This document shows, piece after piece, positions 1 through 11,310 of a stretch of 64,000 bases of DNA. Numbering within the stretch: the first letter of the stretch is position 1; each line of letters starts with the position of its first letter. Source of the DNA: Carnegiea gigantea. Its lineage: Eukaryota; Streptophyta; Magnoliopsida; Caryophyllales; Cactaceae. Location of the stretch: positions 88,501 to 152,500 of the forward strand of contig JAKOGI010001206.1 of the NCBI GenBank assembly GCA_029747015.1. The letters are read 5' to 3'. The translations under genes and the position numbers were made by a program. The notes below the pieces were generated by a model. That model was given only the letters and a program-made list of their open reading frames with translations. It searched no databases and was not told where the DNA came from.

Positions 1-1407
1 TTTGGCATATAACTCAGTCATAACATACACACATAGCACACACATGAATCATAGGCTAGCAAAATCACAACTTAATTCAGCAACATGCAATCATAAGCTT
101 GAAACATTTGACATCTACATATAATCATGACGATAATCGAAACAAGTTCAAGATTTATGCATGCCAGTTCAGTCATGGAAATAAGGGCACAATTAGCACA
201 GCTCAACACTTCCACAATTTACTAATTTAAAATACTCAAACCTGAACTCCTTCGCCGCAGCACTGACCACATTGTTCACCTCGAAACACATCATTTTAAC
301 CCAAATTTACAAGCCAACCTTCTTCTGATATTCAAACTCCCAAATTTCGTTTCAATTCATCTCCTTTTAAGCTTAAAGATCATAAACCTAAACATGGGTA
401 AAGCTTTTAAAGATACTTAGTTATTTAAGAGTATAATAATAGCCCACTTGCTAATCAGACATTCTTAATTCATCTAATTTCCAATCTCATAGTCGAATTA
501 TGGTTCATGCACAATTTAGACAATGATTTGCAAAATCAGTAAGTAATATAGGAAGCCAAGAATCACCTACCTCGATTCCAATCTAAAGGACCTACTTTAG
601 GGTTTGGTTTGGGTGGTTTTTAAGTGGCCTGAGCCCCGAGTCTCACACTCCTCTTCCTGCTGGTTGTGGGTCTCAGCCAGAACACCGTTGTCGGGACACG
701 CCACCTCTAACCCCTCTATATCCTTGCTACTGTGCATCTCCTGGATGGCCGGCGATGCCTGTTCTCTCTTTACAACTTCATGGATGACCGGCGATTGCTG
801 CTGGCGCCAACTTGCCCAGTGACATCATGTTTTGCTAACCAACTTCTCACTCAATCCCGCTATCCCTCTTTTCTCTCTTCTCGTGCCTATGGATGAGATG
901 GCTGGTAAGGCATGGCCGGTGACTAGTTTGTCGGTGTGCTGCCGCCGCTGGATTGCCTTCTCTCTCTCTCTCTCACTTTCTTTCTCTCTGTCTGTTAGTG
1001 TGTGTGTCTATGCATGCTAGGCTGGGGGGTCGCAGGACTGGAGTAGCAGAGGCCCCTCCCCTCCCTGATGCTTCTTCATGAAAACGAGGGGACTTTGAGT
1101 TGTTCATTATCATATCGAAATGGATTCAGTACAAATTAGCCTAACCTCGATAAATCTCGATCCCAAATATCTTAATTCAACTTGCCAATTTTTGAGTAAT
1201 TACTCCTCGACTAAAATTTTCACAAGCCCTGTAATTTAACATAACCACGTAATTAAATCGGGAAGAATTATAAAATAACTTCACATAAATTAATATGCTT
1301 AATGAACGCACTAATATTCACCTAATATATCTCAAACAAATAAAACATAATCAACGAAGCTATTAATCCAAATAGATAAGCAATAATTAAAATTCTCGGC
1401 CATAACA
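1..1407 (-). repeat. LARD-like LTR copy 1 (truncated by window edge)
   Basis: This stretch aligns base for base with about 6156-7581, the last 1.4 kb (plus-strand sense) of the complete LTR at 3926-7581. It ends in CATAACA, followed by a pyrimidine tract TCTCTCCCC, which is a polypurine tract on the minus strand. The element therefore reads on the minus strand, and this is its 3' LTR in transcription sense; the rest lies left of the window. The ORFs at 604-1020 are short, low-complexity and repeated in decayed form in the other LTR copies, so I treat them as chance. Recognition is by comparison of copies within the window. Confidence 0.8.
959..978. repeat. (CT)n microsatellite in LTR copy 1
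   Basis: A short TC-repeat tract. It lies at the same LTR position as the much longer (CT)n tract at 7101-7176, so the microsatellite has expanded or contracted between LTR copies. Confidence 0.85.
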
Positions 1408-3911
1408 TTCTCTCCCCTTTAAAAGAATTTCATCCTCAAAATTTCAAAGTCTAAGGCACAGTAAGGCATAGGATTCATATATGCACAGCACAATCCATCT
1501 AAACTCACAATAGAGTCCAAATTCGTACTTTATAACTAAATATGGAGCTCTTCAAATTGGTAAAACAAAAGGTTTATAGTATCCAGTCTCCTCCTCGCCA
1601 ATCCTCTTTAAGCATTTACTCACTCTATTAAGGCGCCGAGGGCAAACCTTATGGAAGAGCAGTCAATGCATTTGCATGGATAACCATATCAAAATTACTT
1701 TTAAGCAAACAAATAGTTTCAACGATATCCCAAAAAAAAAAAAAACAAAAGTTAATATTCAAAGGTTTTTCCACATTACGCATTATAATGGGAGTCAAAG
1801 GCACCCCAATAAAATCAAACTAAATCAACTTCATTTCAGTGAATCACCTTAACAGCCATGTTTCACCATTCAAAAATTAATCGATAGTAAAGACTCCAAG
1901 CAATGAATACATATTTATGTAGATGCAAGTCTCTACTAGCATAAACTACTAGCACGTAGAATTATAGCATGGACACACGATAAATGGGATAATCCATAAT
2001 AGTAATGATAATAGGCATAATAACTCATAAAAGTACAATGCTAAAGTTTCAACATGAAGCTTATCGCTTAACATACTGTACTCTTAATCATGTTATCCCA
2101 TGACACTCCAATCAGTCAAGCCAATAGACATTTTACATGCATTCATTCACAAACCTTAGAATCATGTGTCCAACTACAATCATATGTACACTAGCATGTG
2201 ATATGATCAATCATATAATATAAGGGTAGTACATGCCAATGCAACTTCATATGGTCGCCACGTCATGCATTAAATATTTGTCTATACAGGTATTCATGCT
2301 ATAATCTGAGATAAAGATTTAGTGGAGTGCACAAAACAACGTAGAGATTATTCTCAATAATAGATCTCATAAGTTAAATCATTTGGCCAATTTAGTTACA
2401 TGCTCAACCAAACTCCAGCGAAGCAATCACCGAGGAGTTCATTTACTAAACAAATCACTCACAAGACTTATAAATGACCAAGCATAATATATGCTTCCAT
2501 GGCCTTTGCATTCTACAAAACATCATGATTATGCATTCAAACACATAAACTTATGGCAGTGTCATATAGGAGTGCATCCAGTCAAGTTCATGTTAGTGCA
2601 ATCCTCATTTGCAATTTTGAGGTCAAATGTATATCTTGAGGGTTGTCTAAAATTTTGAGGAACTAGCCACTATCCGGCTAACAATGGCTTAAGGGTAAGA
2701 ACGATGGCATTAGTGGTCCTACAGATATATGTCTAGGTTTTTAGGGCACCTTGTCTCACAAGCTGGTCGTAAGAGTCCTAAGAAGTTGTAGTACAAAAGG
2801 GAAGGTTTGACCTCCTTTTAAAAATTTAGACTTCAGCATTTGGGGTTAATACCTAAGCAAGCATCGGAAAGGTATGGATTACTACATAAGGTGGTGACGC
2901 ATGAGGTGCAACAATTAGAAAATCTATCAGGCTCATGCTCTCATTCCCTTTCTAGGTATATTAGGGTTTGATATAGCTAGAAGACTACCAATCCCATAAC
3001 AAGACTAGTATCCCATATGATAGTACGTATAGTACCTAGTTAAGTCATTGAGTAATGGTAGTTGCATGATGGGACGTAGGGAATATATTCATCAGATCAT
3101 GACCACATATAAGCAACAATGGGAAGCATGCAGAATGCTTCGGATAAAACTTAAGCATTAGTCAAAAGACTCTATTCATCACCCAGATTAGCAAGTAGGT
3201 ACATGAAGAGCTCACTTATTTTCATTGAAACAATTCAGAATTCATATAAAGGGTATAATAATCTAGTAGAACTATCAACGTAGAAGTAAACCCTCTCTTT
3301 TGTTCTCGAAGAGTTCGTCATTAATAAATCTAGAGATGTGCACATCTCTCCGAGTATACACCTATAAATAACAACAAATCACGTATAAGAGTACACACTC
3401 ATGAATTTAACTCATACATTTCCTTACAACAGATGTAGGTTTTAATTATGAGAGCAAAACTAAACTCAATCATTAGAAAAGAACTCATGATTCAAAAATT
3501 TTTGTGTTTTGAGAAATGGAGAATGGTTTAATGATTCCTAACTTCTTCTCTATTGGGAAAAGAATGAGCTTGGAGTTCAAACATTCCTAATTGTTTTAGT
3601 TCAAACTAAGCGTACTTTAAACTTTCAATGAAGTCATCAAAGTTGCACGCACGAAACATTACTAATCGAGCTAACACTTAGCTTATTCGTGAGAACACAA
3701 GTCATTTAGCCTTTACTTCTAGCAAATAGCTCACTTTTTTAATCCATTAGTTTACTTTAGTTACATAACAGTGAAGCAATCATATCAATTAGCACGTTAG
3801 GAACACATTGCCCCTAATGGCATATCTCATAAAATTTCATAACTCTAGACGTACCTACGCAACTATATGGAAATGCAAGATTCAGGTTGTGACTTATGAT
3901 CGTAGGACCTT
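1408..3911 (-). mobile_element. LARD-like internal region, copy 1, non-coding
   Basis: About 2.5 kb between an LTR end (TTACA-type, preceded on the minus strand by a polypurine tract) and a minus-strand primer binding site. No ORF above 60 codons with recognisable gag, protease, RT or integrase motifs is present on either strand. It matches 7582-9893 plus 33523-34052 along its length, apart from one local duplication in that second copy. A conserved non-coding internal region between very long LTRs fits a large retrotransposon derivative that depends on another element's proteins. Confidence 0.72.
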
Positions 3912-3923
3912 GCTCTGATACCA
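3912..3923 (-). other. Primer binding site (initiator Met tRNA type), LARD copy 1
   Basis: Reads GCTCTGATACCA on the plus strand, so TGGTATCAGAGC on the minus strand, the common plant PBS complementary to the 3' end of initiator Met tRNA. It lies two bases from the TG that begins the LTR at 3926, which fixes element orientation as minus. Confidence 0.85.
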
Positions 3924-5209
3924 TTTGTAACACCCCTATCCCGTAGGGTTAGGGACGTTAGTGTTTTTCTTAAATTTTGGGGTGAAACAGACAGAGCTCC
4001 GCCTGAAAACTAACCATTTCTCAGGCTTAAAGCCCTAAATTAAATCCCTACAATAAATGCAAGTATAGAAGGCACGTTCACAAGCTCAATGGCTACACAA
4101 TGGAGTTCATAACTCTACAAGCCACTCGCCTAGAGTACAGTAAGCAAAACGTTCAATAATAGGAAAGAAATAAAAAGCACAACTCAATGGACACACCCAG
4201 AGTACTGGGGTTTACACCCCAAAAATAAACAGCTCTAGCAAAAAAGATGACTGACTAACCATATGGTTGGCTCACATGGCCATCCAGAGTGACTGCTATT
4301 TAATATACAACCTATGGAATAAAATGTTTAATTTTCCAGAAGCTCAAGAACTTATGACTACATTACATTACAACATTTGGCTCACAATTTACATATACAA
4401 CTCCTATACAAGGCATTCAACTTGGCTGACATGATTCAACTTCCACATGAGTTGAGAAAAGAGGAAATAGAGACGGGATGAGCCACCACATGCTCAGTGA
4501 ATGATCCTCCACCCTAGAAGAACAAAATCGTTACACATAAAACTTTTAAGTAGCAGTGACACACGTTTTGACATTCAACATCACATAATAATCACATAAG
4601 GTCTCCCATATTCATTATTACCTCAATAACCTTCAAGATTTAAAAGATATTCCTAACCTCCTTCTATTTCATGCACAAGAGTTCTCAACTTGCCTAACTA
4701 TGCCTCTTGTAACTTAGGAGAGACAATCACTCATTACATTTGCTTAACATCGCCTAGCAGGCATACCAGACTCAATAGCAACCTAACTCTTATAAAATTT
4801 TCGGTATTGAGAACAGTGGAGGATTCAGTTCATACATAAACACTTAACATCGAGCAGTTAAATTGAAGTTACCCACTAAGGTTCCTCTTAGAAAGAAAAT
4901 GGGACTAATGAAAACGGAAACGGCCATTACTTCAATCAAGCAAGCATTTATAAAACAGTCATCGTTCACTGGAAAATCATTTCAAATTTAATGAAAGCTC
5001 CTTTCAAGAATACATGCACTTTCCCAAGTGTTTTCACTAGGATAGTCCTCCAATGAGGAGTTTTCATCACATACCAAGAAGAAATCATTTCATGGAGTGT
5101 CGAATTCCCATATTTATGCTCGTTCAAGTGAGGTCGTCGCTCACATTTCATAGAAATGCCCGTGCCTTTCATATTCGATGGACATTTATGCTCGTCGGGA
5201 TCTTTTAGG

Positions 5210-5425
5210 CTTTCCACTTCTGGGTCTACTCCCTATCAATCAGGGTTCTCGCATACCCGGGCACTAAACTTGTATTCCACCCTCTTCAGGGTCCTCTTGG
5301 GTCCCCACTACCGAGGCTGCTCCCTAGGAATTAAGGTCCTCGTTTACTAGGACTACTCCCTAAACTTTGTGTTCTACCCTTGCCATGGTCTTGTAGGTTC
5401 CCACTTCTAGGTCTACTCCTCAGGA
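5210..5425. repeat. Degenerate short tandem motif inside the LARD LTR
   Basis: Variants of CACTTCTGGGTCTACTCCCTA recur at about 5215, 5307, 5345 and 5399, with 40-90 bp spacing and GGGT/CCTC-rich text between. The same block recurs in LTR copy 3 at about 35367, 35464, 35493 and 35561. It is a diverged minisatellite-like segment conserved between LTR copies. Confidence 0.6.
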
Positions 5426-7100
5426 TTTCAATAGCACTATCTTCCTAGCCCATAATCATTCAGATGCACCTCACTTTAAACACAATTTGCATAGAAGTTC
5501 CCATTGTTTCACAACAATGTCATTTCCACTCTTGAGAAGGCGAAAATGCCTTAATAAATTCAAATCCACCTATAACTAGCATATAACCATTCATTCGGTA
5601 AACATGCTTGTACATAACCTAATGACTAAGTGAGCATTTACTTTTCAAGGAAAGGAATATTAAAACGCCGTTAGAAATCACTAATTTGAAACCTTTACGT
5701 AACTAAATTCGTCGAAAAGCATTCTTATCAAAAGAATGGTCTAACAGCCATAATTAACCACAAGGCTCAGGAAGTTTGCCATATCACAGTAATTGACATA
5801 CATACCTATCAATGCATGCCTTTAAGCAAAAAACAAACATATTGATTAGCAATTGAAGTCATTTCCAACTCGATAGCCCTTTTTAACGGCTTCTGAAAAT
5901 AATTATGGGACTATTAAACATTCAAGTTACTTGTTTAAGTAATCAGGACGTTACTTTAGTCATTATAACAAAGAAAGGACTCTTCAGCCAATTACTAGAT
6001 GAATTTAGTTATTCGAAAGCCTCAAGTAAGAACGGTAGGGCATTGTTAAAGTGAATTAAGTGAGATTCAACCGAAAAGACTCCTAGTTCACAAATCATTC
6101 AGTACGAGACCTTTTAAATGCACAAGTAACTTGGAACAACTAAGATTGTAACTCTTTTGCATATAACTCAGTCATGACATACACACATAGCACACACATG
6201 AATAATAGCTAACAAAATCACAAGTTGATTCAGCAGCATGCAATCGCAAGCCTCAAACATTTGACATCTACATATAATCACGGCAATAATCAAAACAAGT
6301 TCAAGATATGCATGTAAGTTCAATCACGAAAATAAGCGCACAATTAGCATAGCTCAATGCTTTCATAATTTACCAATTTAAAATACTCAAACCTGCACTC
6401 CCTTGTCAGAGCACTGACCATATAATTCACGTCAAAGCACATCATTTTAACCCAAATTTGCAAACCAACCTTTTTTCGATATTCAAACTCCCAAACTTAG
6501 CTTCAAGTCATCTCCTTTCAAGCTTAAAGATCATAAACCTTAACATGCGCAAAGCTTTTACAGATAATTTAAGAATCCAATAATCACCTACTTGCTAGTC
6601 AGATATTCTCAATCCATCCAATTTCTAATCTCATAGTCAAATTATGGTTTATGCACAATTCAGAAAATGATTTGCAAATTAGCAACTAATTTAGGAAGCT
6701 AAGAATCACCTACCTCGATTCCAATCTGAAGGACCTATTTTAGGGTTTTGTTTGGGTGGTTTTCAGGTGGCCTGAGTCCCGAGTCTCACCCTTCTCTTGC
6801 TTCTGGTAGTGGATCTCAGCCAGAATGTCATTGCCTATACACACTACCTCCACCCACTCCATCTCGTCATTGTTGTGCATTACCATAATAGTCGGCGGTG
6901 CCCGGTCACACGTTGCAACTAGGTGGCCAACCGGTGGTTACTGTCAAGGCCAACCTACCGAGTGACATTACGTTTCACTAGCTAACATCTCGCTCAATCC
7001 TGGTCTCCCTTTTTTCTCTCTTCCCGTGCCTGCAGGAGAGATGGTTGGCAAGGCATGACCGGCAATTAGCTTGTCGTGTGCCGCCGGTGCTAGATCGCCC

Positions 7101-7109
7101 TCTCTCACT

Positions 7110-7175
<66 letters not shown>

Positions 7176-7176
7176 G
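7101..7176. repeat. (CT)n microsatellite in LTR copy 2
   Basis: A long, nearly pure TC run followed by TTTCTCTCTG. It is much longer than the homologous tract at 959-978 and is absent at the matching place in LTR copy 3 (about 36895). Confidence 0.95.
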
Positions 7177-7581
7177 TGCCAGGCTGGGGTAGCAGAGGCC
7201 CTCCCCCCTGATGCTTCCTCGTCAAAACAAAAGCTGCTTAGCCCCTTTTTACCTCCTTTTTTCTTTTTTTGCTGTTTATTATCAGATCAAAATGCATTCA
7301 GTGCAAATTACCTAACCTCGATTAATCTCAATCCCAAATATCGTAATTCAACTTGCAAATTTTTGAGTAATTATGCTCAACTTAAGTTTTAACAAGCCCT
7401 TTAATTTCAAGTAATAGCGTAATTAAATCGGGAAGATTTATAAAATTACTTCACACAAATTAATATGCTTGATGAACGCACTAGTATTCTATCGCCTAAC
7501 ATAGCTCAAATGAATAAAACATAATCAATGAAGCTATTAATCTAAATGGTTAAGCTGCAATTAAAATTTTCAGTCATTACA

Positions 7582-9893
7582 TTCTCCCCCTTTAATAGAA
7601 TTTCGTCCTTGAAATTCCAAAGTCTAGGGTACAATAAGGCTTAGGATTTGTACGTAAATGGCATAATCCATCTAAACTCACAGTAGAGTCCAAATTTGTA
7701 CTATAAAACTAAATATAGAGCTCTTCAAATCGGTAAAACAAAAGGTTTATGGTATCTAGCCTCTTTCTCGCCAATCGTCTTTAAGCATTTACTCACTCAA
7801 TTAAGGTGCCGAGGACAAACCATATGGAAGAGGGGCCAATGAGTTGGCATGGATAACCATATCAAACTTGCTTTCAAGCAAACATATAGTTTCAGCCTTA
7901 TATCAAAAAAAAAAGTTAATATTCGAAGGTTTTTCCGCAGTACACATTATAATGGGGAGTCAAAGCCACCCTAATACAATCAAACTAAATCAATTTCATT
8001 TCAATTAATCATCTTAACAACGATGCTTCATCATTCAACAATCAATCGATATGGTAAAGACTCCCAGCCCTGAATACATCTAACATATCGTCGTGTCACA
8101 TGAAGTGCATAGGAAACTACATATTTGTGTAGATGCAAATCCCTACGATCACGAAATACTAGTACATAGAATGGTAGCATGGACACACGACAAATGAGAT
8201 AATCCACAACAATAATGATGATTTGTGTAATAACTCACAAAAGGACAATGCTAAAGTTTCACCATAAAGCTTATCACTTCATATATGGTACTCTTAATCA
8301 TGTTATCCCTTGACACTCTGATAAGTCAAGCCAACAGACATTTTACGCACACTTATTCACAAATCTTAGAATCATGCGTCCAACTACAATCATGGGTACA
8401 CTAGCATGTGATATGATCAAGCATAGAATATAGGGGTTGTACATGCGAATGCAAGTTCCTATGATCGCCACATTATGTATTAAATATATGTGTATATAGG
8501 TATTCATGCTGTAATATGAGATAAAGACTTAATGGAGTGCAAATAACAGCGCAGAGATCGTTTTGAAAAATAGATCTCATATGACCAATTTAGTTACATG
8601 CATAACCAAACTCCAGTCAAGCAATCACCGAGGAGTTCATTTACTAAACAATTCACTCATAAGACTTGTAAATGGCCAAGCACAACAAACCTAAGTAACT
8701 ATATATGCTTTCATGGCCTTTGCATTCTACAAAACATCATGATTATGCATTTAGACACACAGACTTATGGCAGCGTCACATAAGAGTACATCTAGTCAAG
8801 TTCATGTCAGTGCAATCCTCACTTGTAATTTTTAGGTCAAAGGTGTATCTTGAGCCTTACTCGAAATATTTAGGAGGTAGCTACTGTCAAGCTAACAATG
8901 GTTTAGGGTTTAGAACAATGGTATTAGTCATCCTTTAGATATACATCTAGGTTTTTAGGACACCTCGTCTCACAAGATGGTCATAAGAGTCTTAAGAAGT
9001 TGTAATATAGAAGGAAAGGTTTAACCTCCTATGGAAAATTTAGACTTCAACATTTGGTGTTAATACTTAAGAAAGCACCAGAAAGGTATGGATTACTACC
9101 CAAGGAGGTTATACATAGGGTGCGACAATTCCAAAATCTATTAGGCTCTTGCTCTTATTTCCTTTCTAGGTGTATTAGGTCTTGATATAGCTAGGACACT
9201 ACCAATACCATAACAAGAATCGCATCCTGTATGATAGCATAGACGGGAAGGTTTAACTTCCTATGGAAAATTTAGACTTCAGCATTTGGTCTTAATACTT
9301 AAGGAAGCACCGAAAAGGTATGGATTACTACCCAAGGAGGTGACACACAGGGTGCAACAATTCCAAAATCTTCTAGGCTCTCCCTCTTATTCCCTTTCTA
9401 GGTGTATTAGGGTTTGATATAGCCAGGACACTACCAATACCATAACAAGAATCGCATCCTATATGACAGTAGGTATAATACCTAGTTAACTCATAAGTAA
9501 TAGTAGTTGCATGATGGGACGCAGGGAATATATTTCACGTAAACAGCAAATCAGATCGTGACCACATACGAGCAACAATGGGAAGTATGCGGAATGCTTC
9601 TGATAACACTTAAGCATTATTCAAAAGACTCTATTCATCACCTAGATTAGAAAGCAGGTACATGAAGGCCTCACTTATTTTCATTGAAACAATTCAGAAT
9701 TCACATAAAGGGGGTAATCATCTAGTCGAACTATCAACCTTAAAGTAAGCCCTGTCTTCTTTTCTCAATTGTTTATCATTAATAAATCTAGATATATTCA
9801 CATCTTTACATGTATGCGCCCATAAACAACTACAAATCACATATAAGAGTACACACTCATGAACTTAACCCACGCATTTCCTTAGAATAGATG
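7582..9893 (-). mobile_element. LARD-like internal region, copy 2, left part
   Basis: Homologous to 1408-3435 of copy 1, non-coding, and interrupted at about 9894 by the MULE. The remaining 0.5 kb of this internal region resumes at 33523. The predicted short ORFs (for example 8598-8938) are not conserved with copy 1 and look accidental. Confidence 0.72.
9012..9470. repeat. Tandem duplication (about 230 bp unit) in LARD internal copy 2
   Basis: Positions about 9012-9236 and 9245-9470 are near-identical, sharing for example ATGGAAAATTTAGACTTC and ATACCATAACAAGAATCGCA. Copy 1 has the segment only once (about 2800-3010), so the duplication arose in copy 2 after the two copies separated. Confidence 0.85.
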
Positions 9894-9896
9894 CAA

Positions 9897-10040
9897 AAAA
9901 CTACTCTAAGGTACCCCACTTTCTGTGAAAATAATTTTTGGGGGACTGTGTTATTAGAATGGATTCTGAGGTGCCCAATATTGTGACGTAATTATTAGAG
10001 GGTACTTTCTGGTGACAAATGTATAAGTGCCAATAAGTTT
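9897..10040 (+). repeat. MULE terminal inverted repeat, left
   Basis: Begins AAAACTACTCTAAGGTACCC and matches the reverse complement of 33375-33519 (AAAACTGCCATGAGGTACCC and onward) for about 145 bp. Shared internal blocks include ACTTTCTGTG, AATAATTTTTGGGGGAC and GGGTACTTTCTGGTGA. Long inverted repeats are typical of MULEs. Confidence 0.85.
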
Positions 10041-10544
10041 TTGGTGTGAATTATAATTTTAATGTAATGTTCCAATTATACCCTTCAAAGGGGTTGAGGT
10101 ATAACGGTAAAGTGTTTGAGTTAAATACCTCTAACCTCTCTCCTCCTCCCCTAATTTCCCGTTTCTCTCACCTTCAAAGCACTCTATTCCTTTTGACTTC
10201 TGAAGGAGGCCATTGAAGCAGGAGAAGGAAAGTTTGTTATTTTTTTTTTTTTTTGGTCTCTCAATTGTTGTAAATTTTTAAGCAACCCATTTATCTCACC
10301 TTCAAAGTTCCCTTAGTTTTGCATAACCATATTTGGTTTCAAACTCTCTCTGTTTTGATACTAAACTGTAATAATAGAGTATTAGAGGACATTCATTAAA
10401 AATTATCGAACGTTTGCAGCAGTAACTAAATCAATGAGTACTTGTAATTGATGCGTGAGAATCTTTTTGGTCACAATGTTGGTGGGATTGAATGGATTTA
10501 ATGTTGACATACCTAGATCTGAAGGTGAAAATGAAAGGATCAAC

Positions 10545-10863
10545 TTAATCAAGGAGAGGTGACTGTGATCAAGAAACTATCATATGCCCAAGGTGCAATA
10601 TTCAAGGAATGAGAAAGGTGTCACATTCAAGCCGAAACCTAGGTAGAATATATGCCACGTGTTTAAGATATAAGAAGTTTTTAGGATGGGTGGATGAAGC
10701 AAATCTGAATCTAGAAAAAAGATTGTTAAGTGAGATTGAGATTATGAAATATGATCTAAGGGAGTTGAAGATGATGTTCAAAATACTAGAGAAAGGGCAG
10801 AGCATCCTTGTTATGTTAGAGATTGGTGTAATTGTATTGCTTGCACTTGTATTGCAATTGTAA
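10545..10863 (+). CDS. GRF-type zinc-finger-like ORF carried in the MULE
   Basis: The open frame runs from a stop just upstream (about 10540) to TAA at 10861-10863. The first ATG in frame is at 10609, but zinc-finger residues lie upstream of it, so the true start is probably a spliced upstream exon. Visible are a CPRC pair, then SRNLGRIYATC and FLGWVDEA, the plan of plant GRF zinc fingers (CxC, NPGRRFxxC, FxWxDE). The usual last cysteine before the FxW block is not evident. After it come a charged, coiled-coil-prone stretch (LEKRLLSEIEIMK) and a C-terminal hydrophobic segment (LEIGVIVLLALVLQL), also usual in such proteins. It is convergent with the transposase. Function unknown; probably a passenger or accessory gene of the element. 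Confidence 0.55.
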
Positions 10864-11310
10864 TATGTTAAAAGGTGGTTGTTATACATAGGTGGTTGTT
10901 ATGAAGTTCTTATGTTTTATTTAGATCTTGTTGTGGCAAAGTGCATTGGTGGTGGGTGTAATGCATTTTGAGTTGATTAGGAAGAAGCAAAATGTACTGT
11001 GCTCAATACAGAGCTTGGAAAAATGCATGCTTTGACTCCGTTTGGAAGTTGGTTACACATAAAGCTTGAAAAAATACATGTTTTTAATCCAAGTAGAAGA
11101 AGCTAGAATTGCACTTTGAATCCATGCTTGAGCTTAAGCTGGCTATCCATACATGTACATGTCATACACAACATGTTCTGGTTATACATGTGCTAACATC
11201 CATAAGAATTACAACTAATTGTAACATTATCTAGATACAACCACCAAAATGATAAAAGTAGCTTATACAAGAAGCTCAAGATAATGCATCTAAAATACAA
11301 CAAATCTGAC
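10864..11310. other. Convergent intergenic spacer in the MULE
   Basis: Lies between the 3' ends of the plus-strand GRF ORF and the minus-strand transposase. I see no conserved coding or repeat structure. Confidence 0.5.

Larger units (their letters stand above)
3926..7581 (-). repeat. LARD-like LTR copy 2 (complete, 3.66 kb)
   Basis: Begins TGTAACACCCCTA next to the PBS and ends CATTACA next to a pyrimidine tract (ATTCTCCCCCTTT), giving inverted TGTAA/TTACA ends. The left part matches 34067-36186 and the right part matches 1-1407. It is shared by two internal regions, acting as 5' LTR of one and 3' LTR of the other. It contains a degenerate internal repeat near 5210-5420 and a long (CT)n tract. 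No coding content is recognisable; ORFs through the CT tract are low-complexity artefacts. Confidence 0.82.

Noticed and set aside
604..1020. Two adjacent plus-strand ORFs of 72 and 62 codons
   Set aside because: They lie in a repeated LTR, are not preserved in the other copies, and are C/S-rich translations of a CT-rich region.
6968..7392. Overlapping ORFs on both strands with RERE or SLSL repeats
   Set aside because: Both are translations of the (CT)n microsatellite; no protein family.
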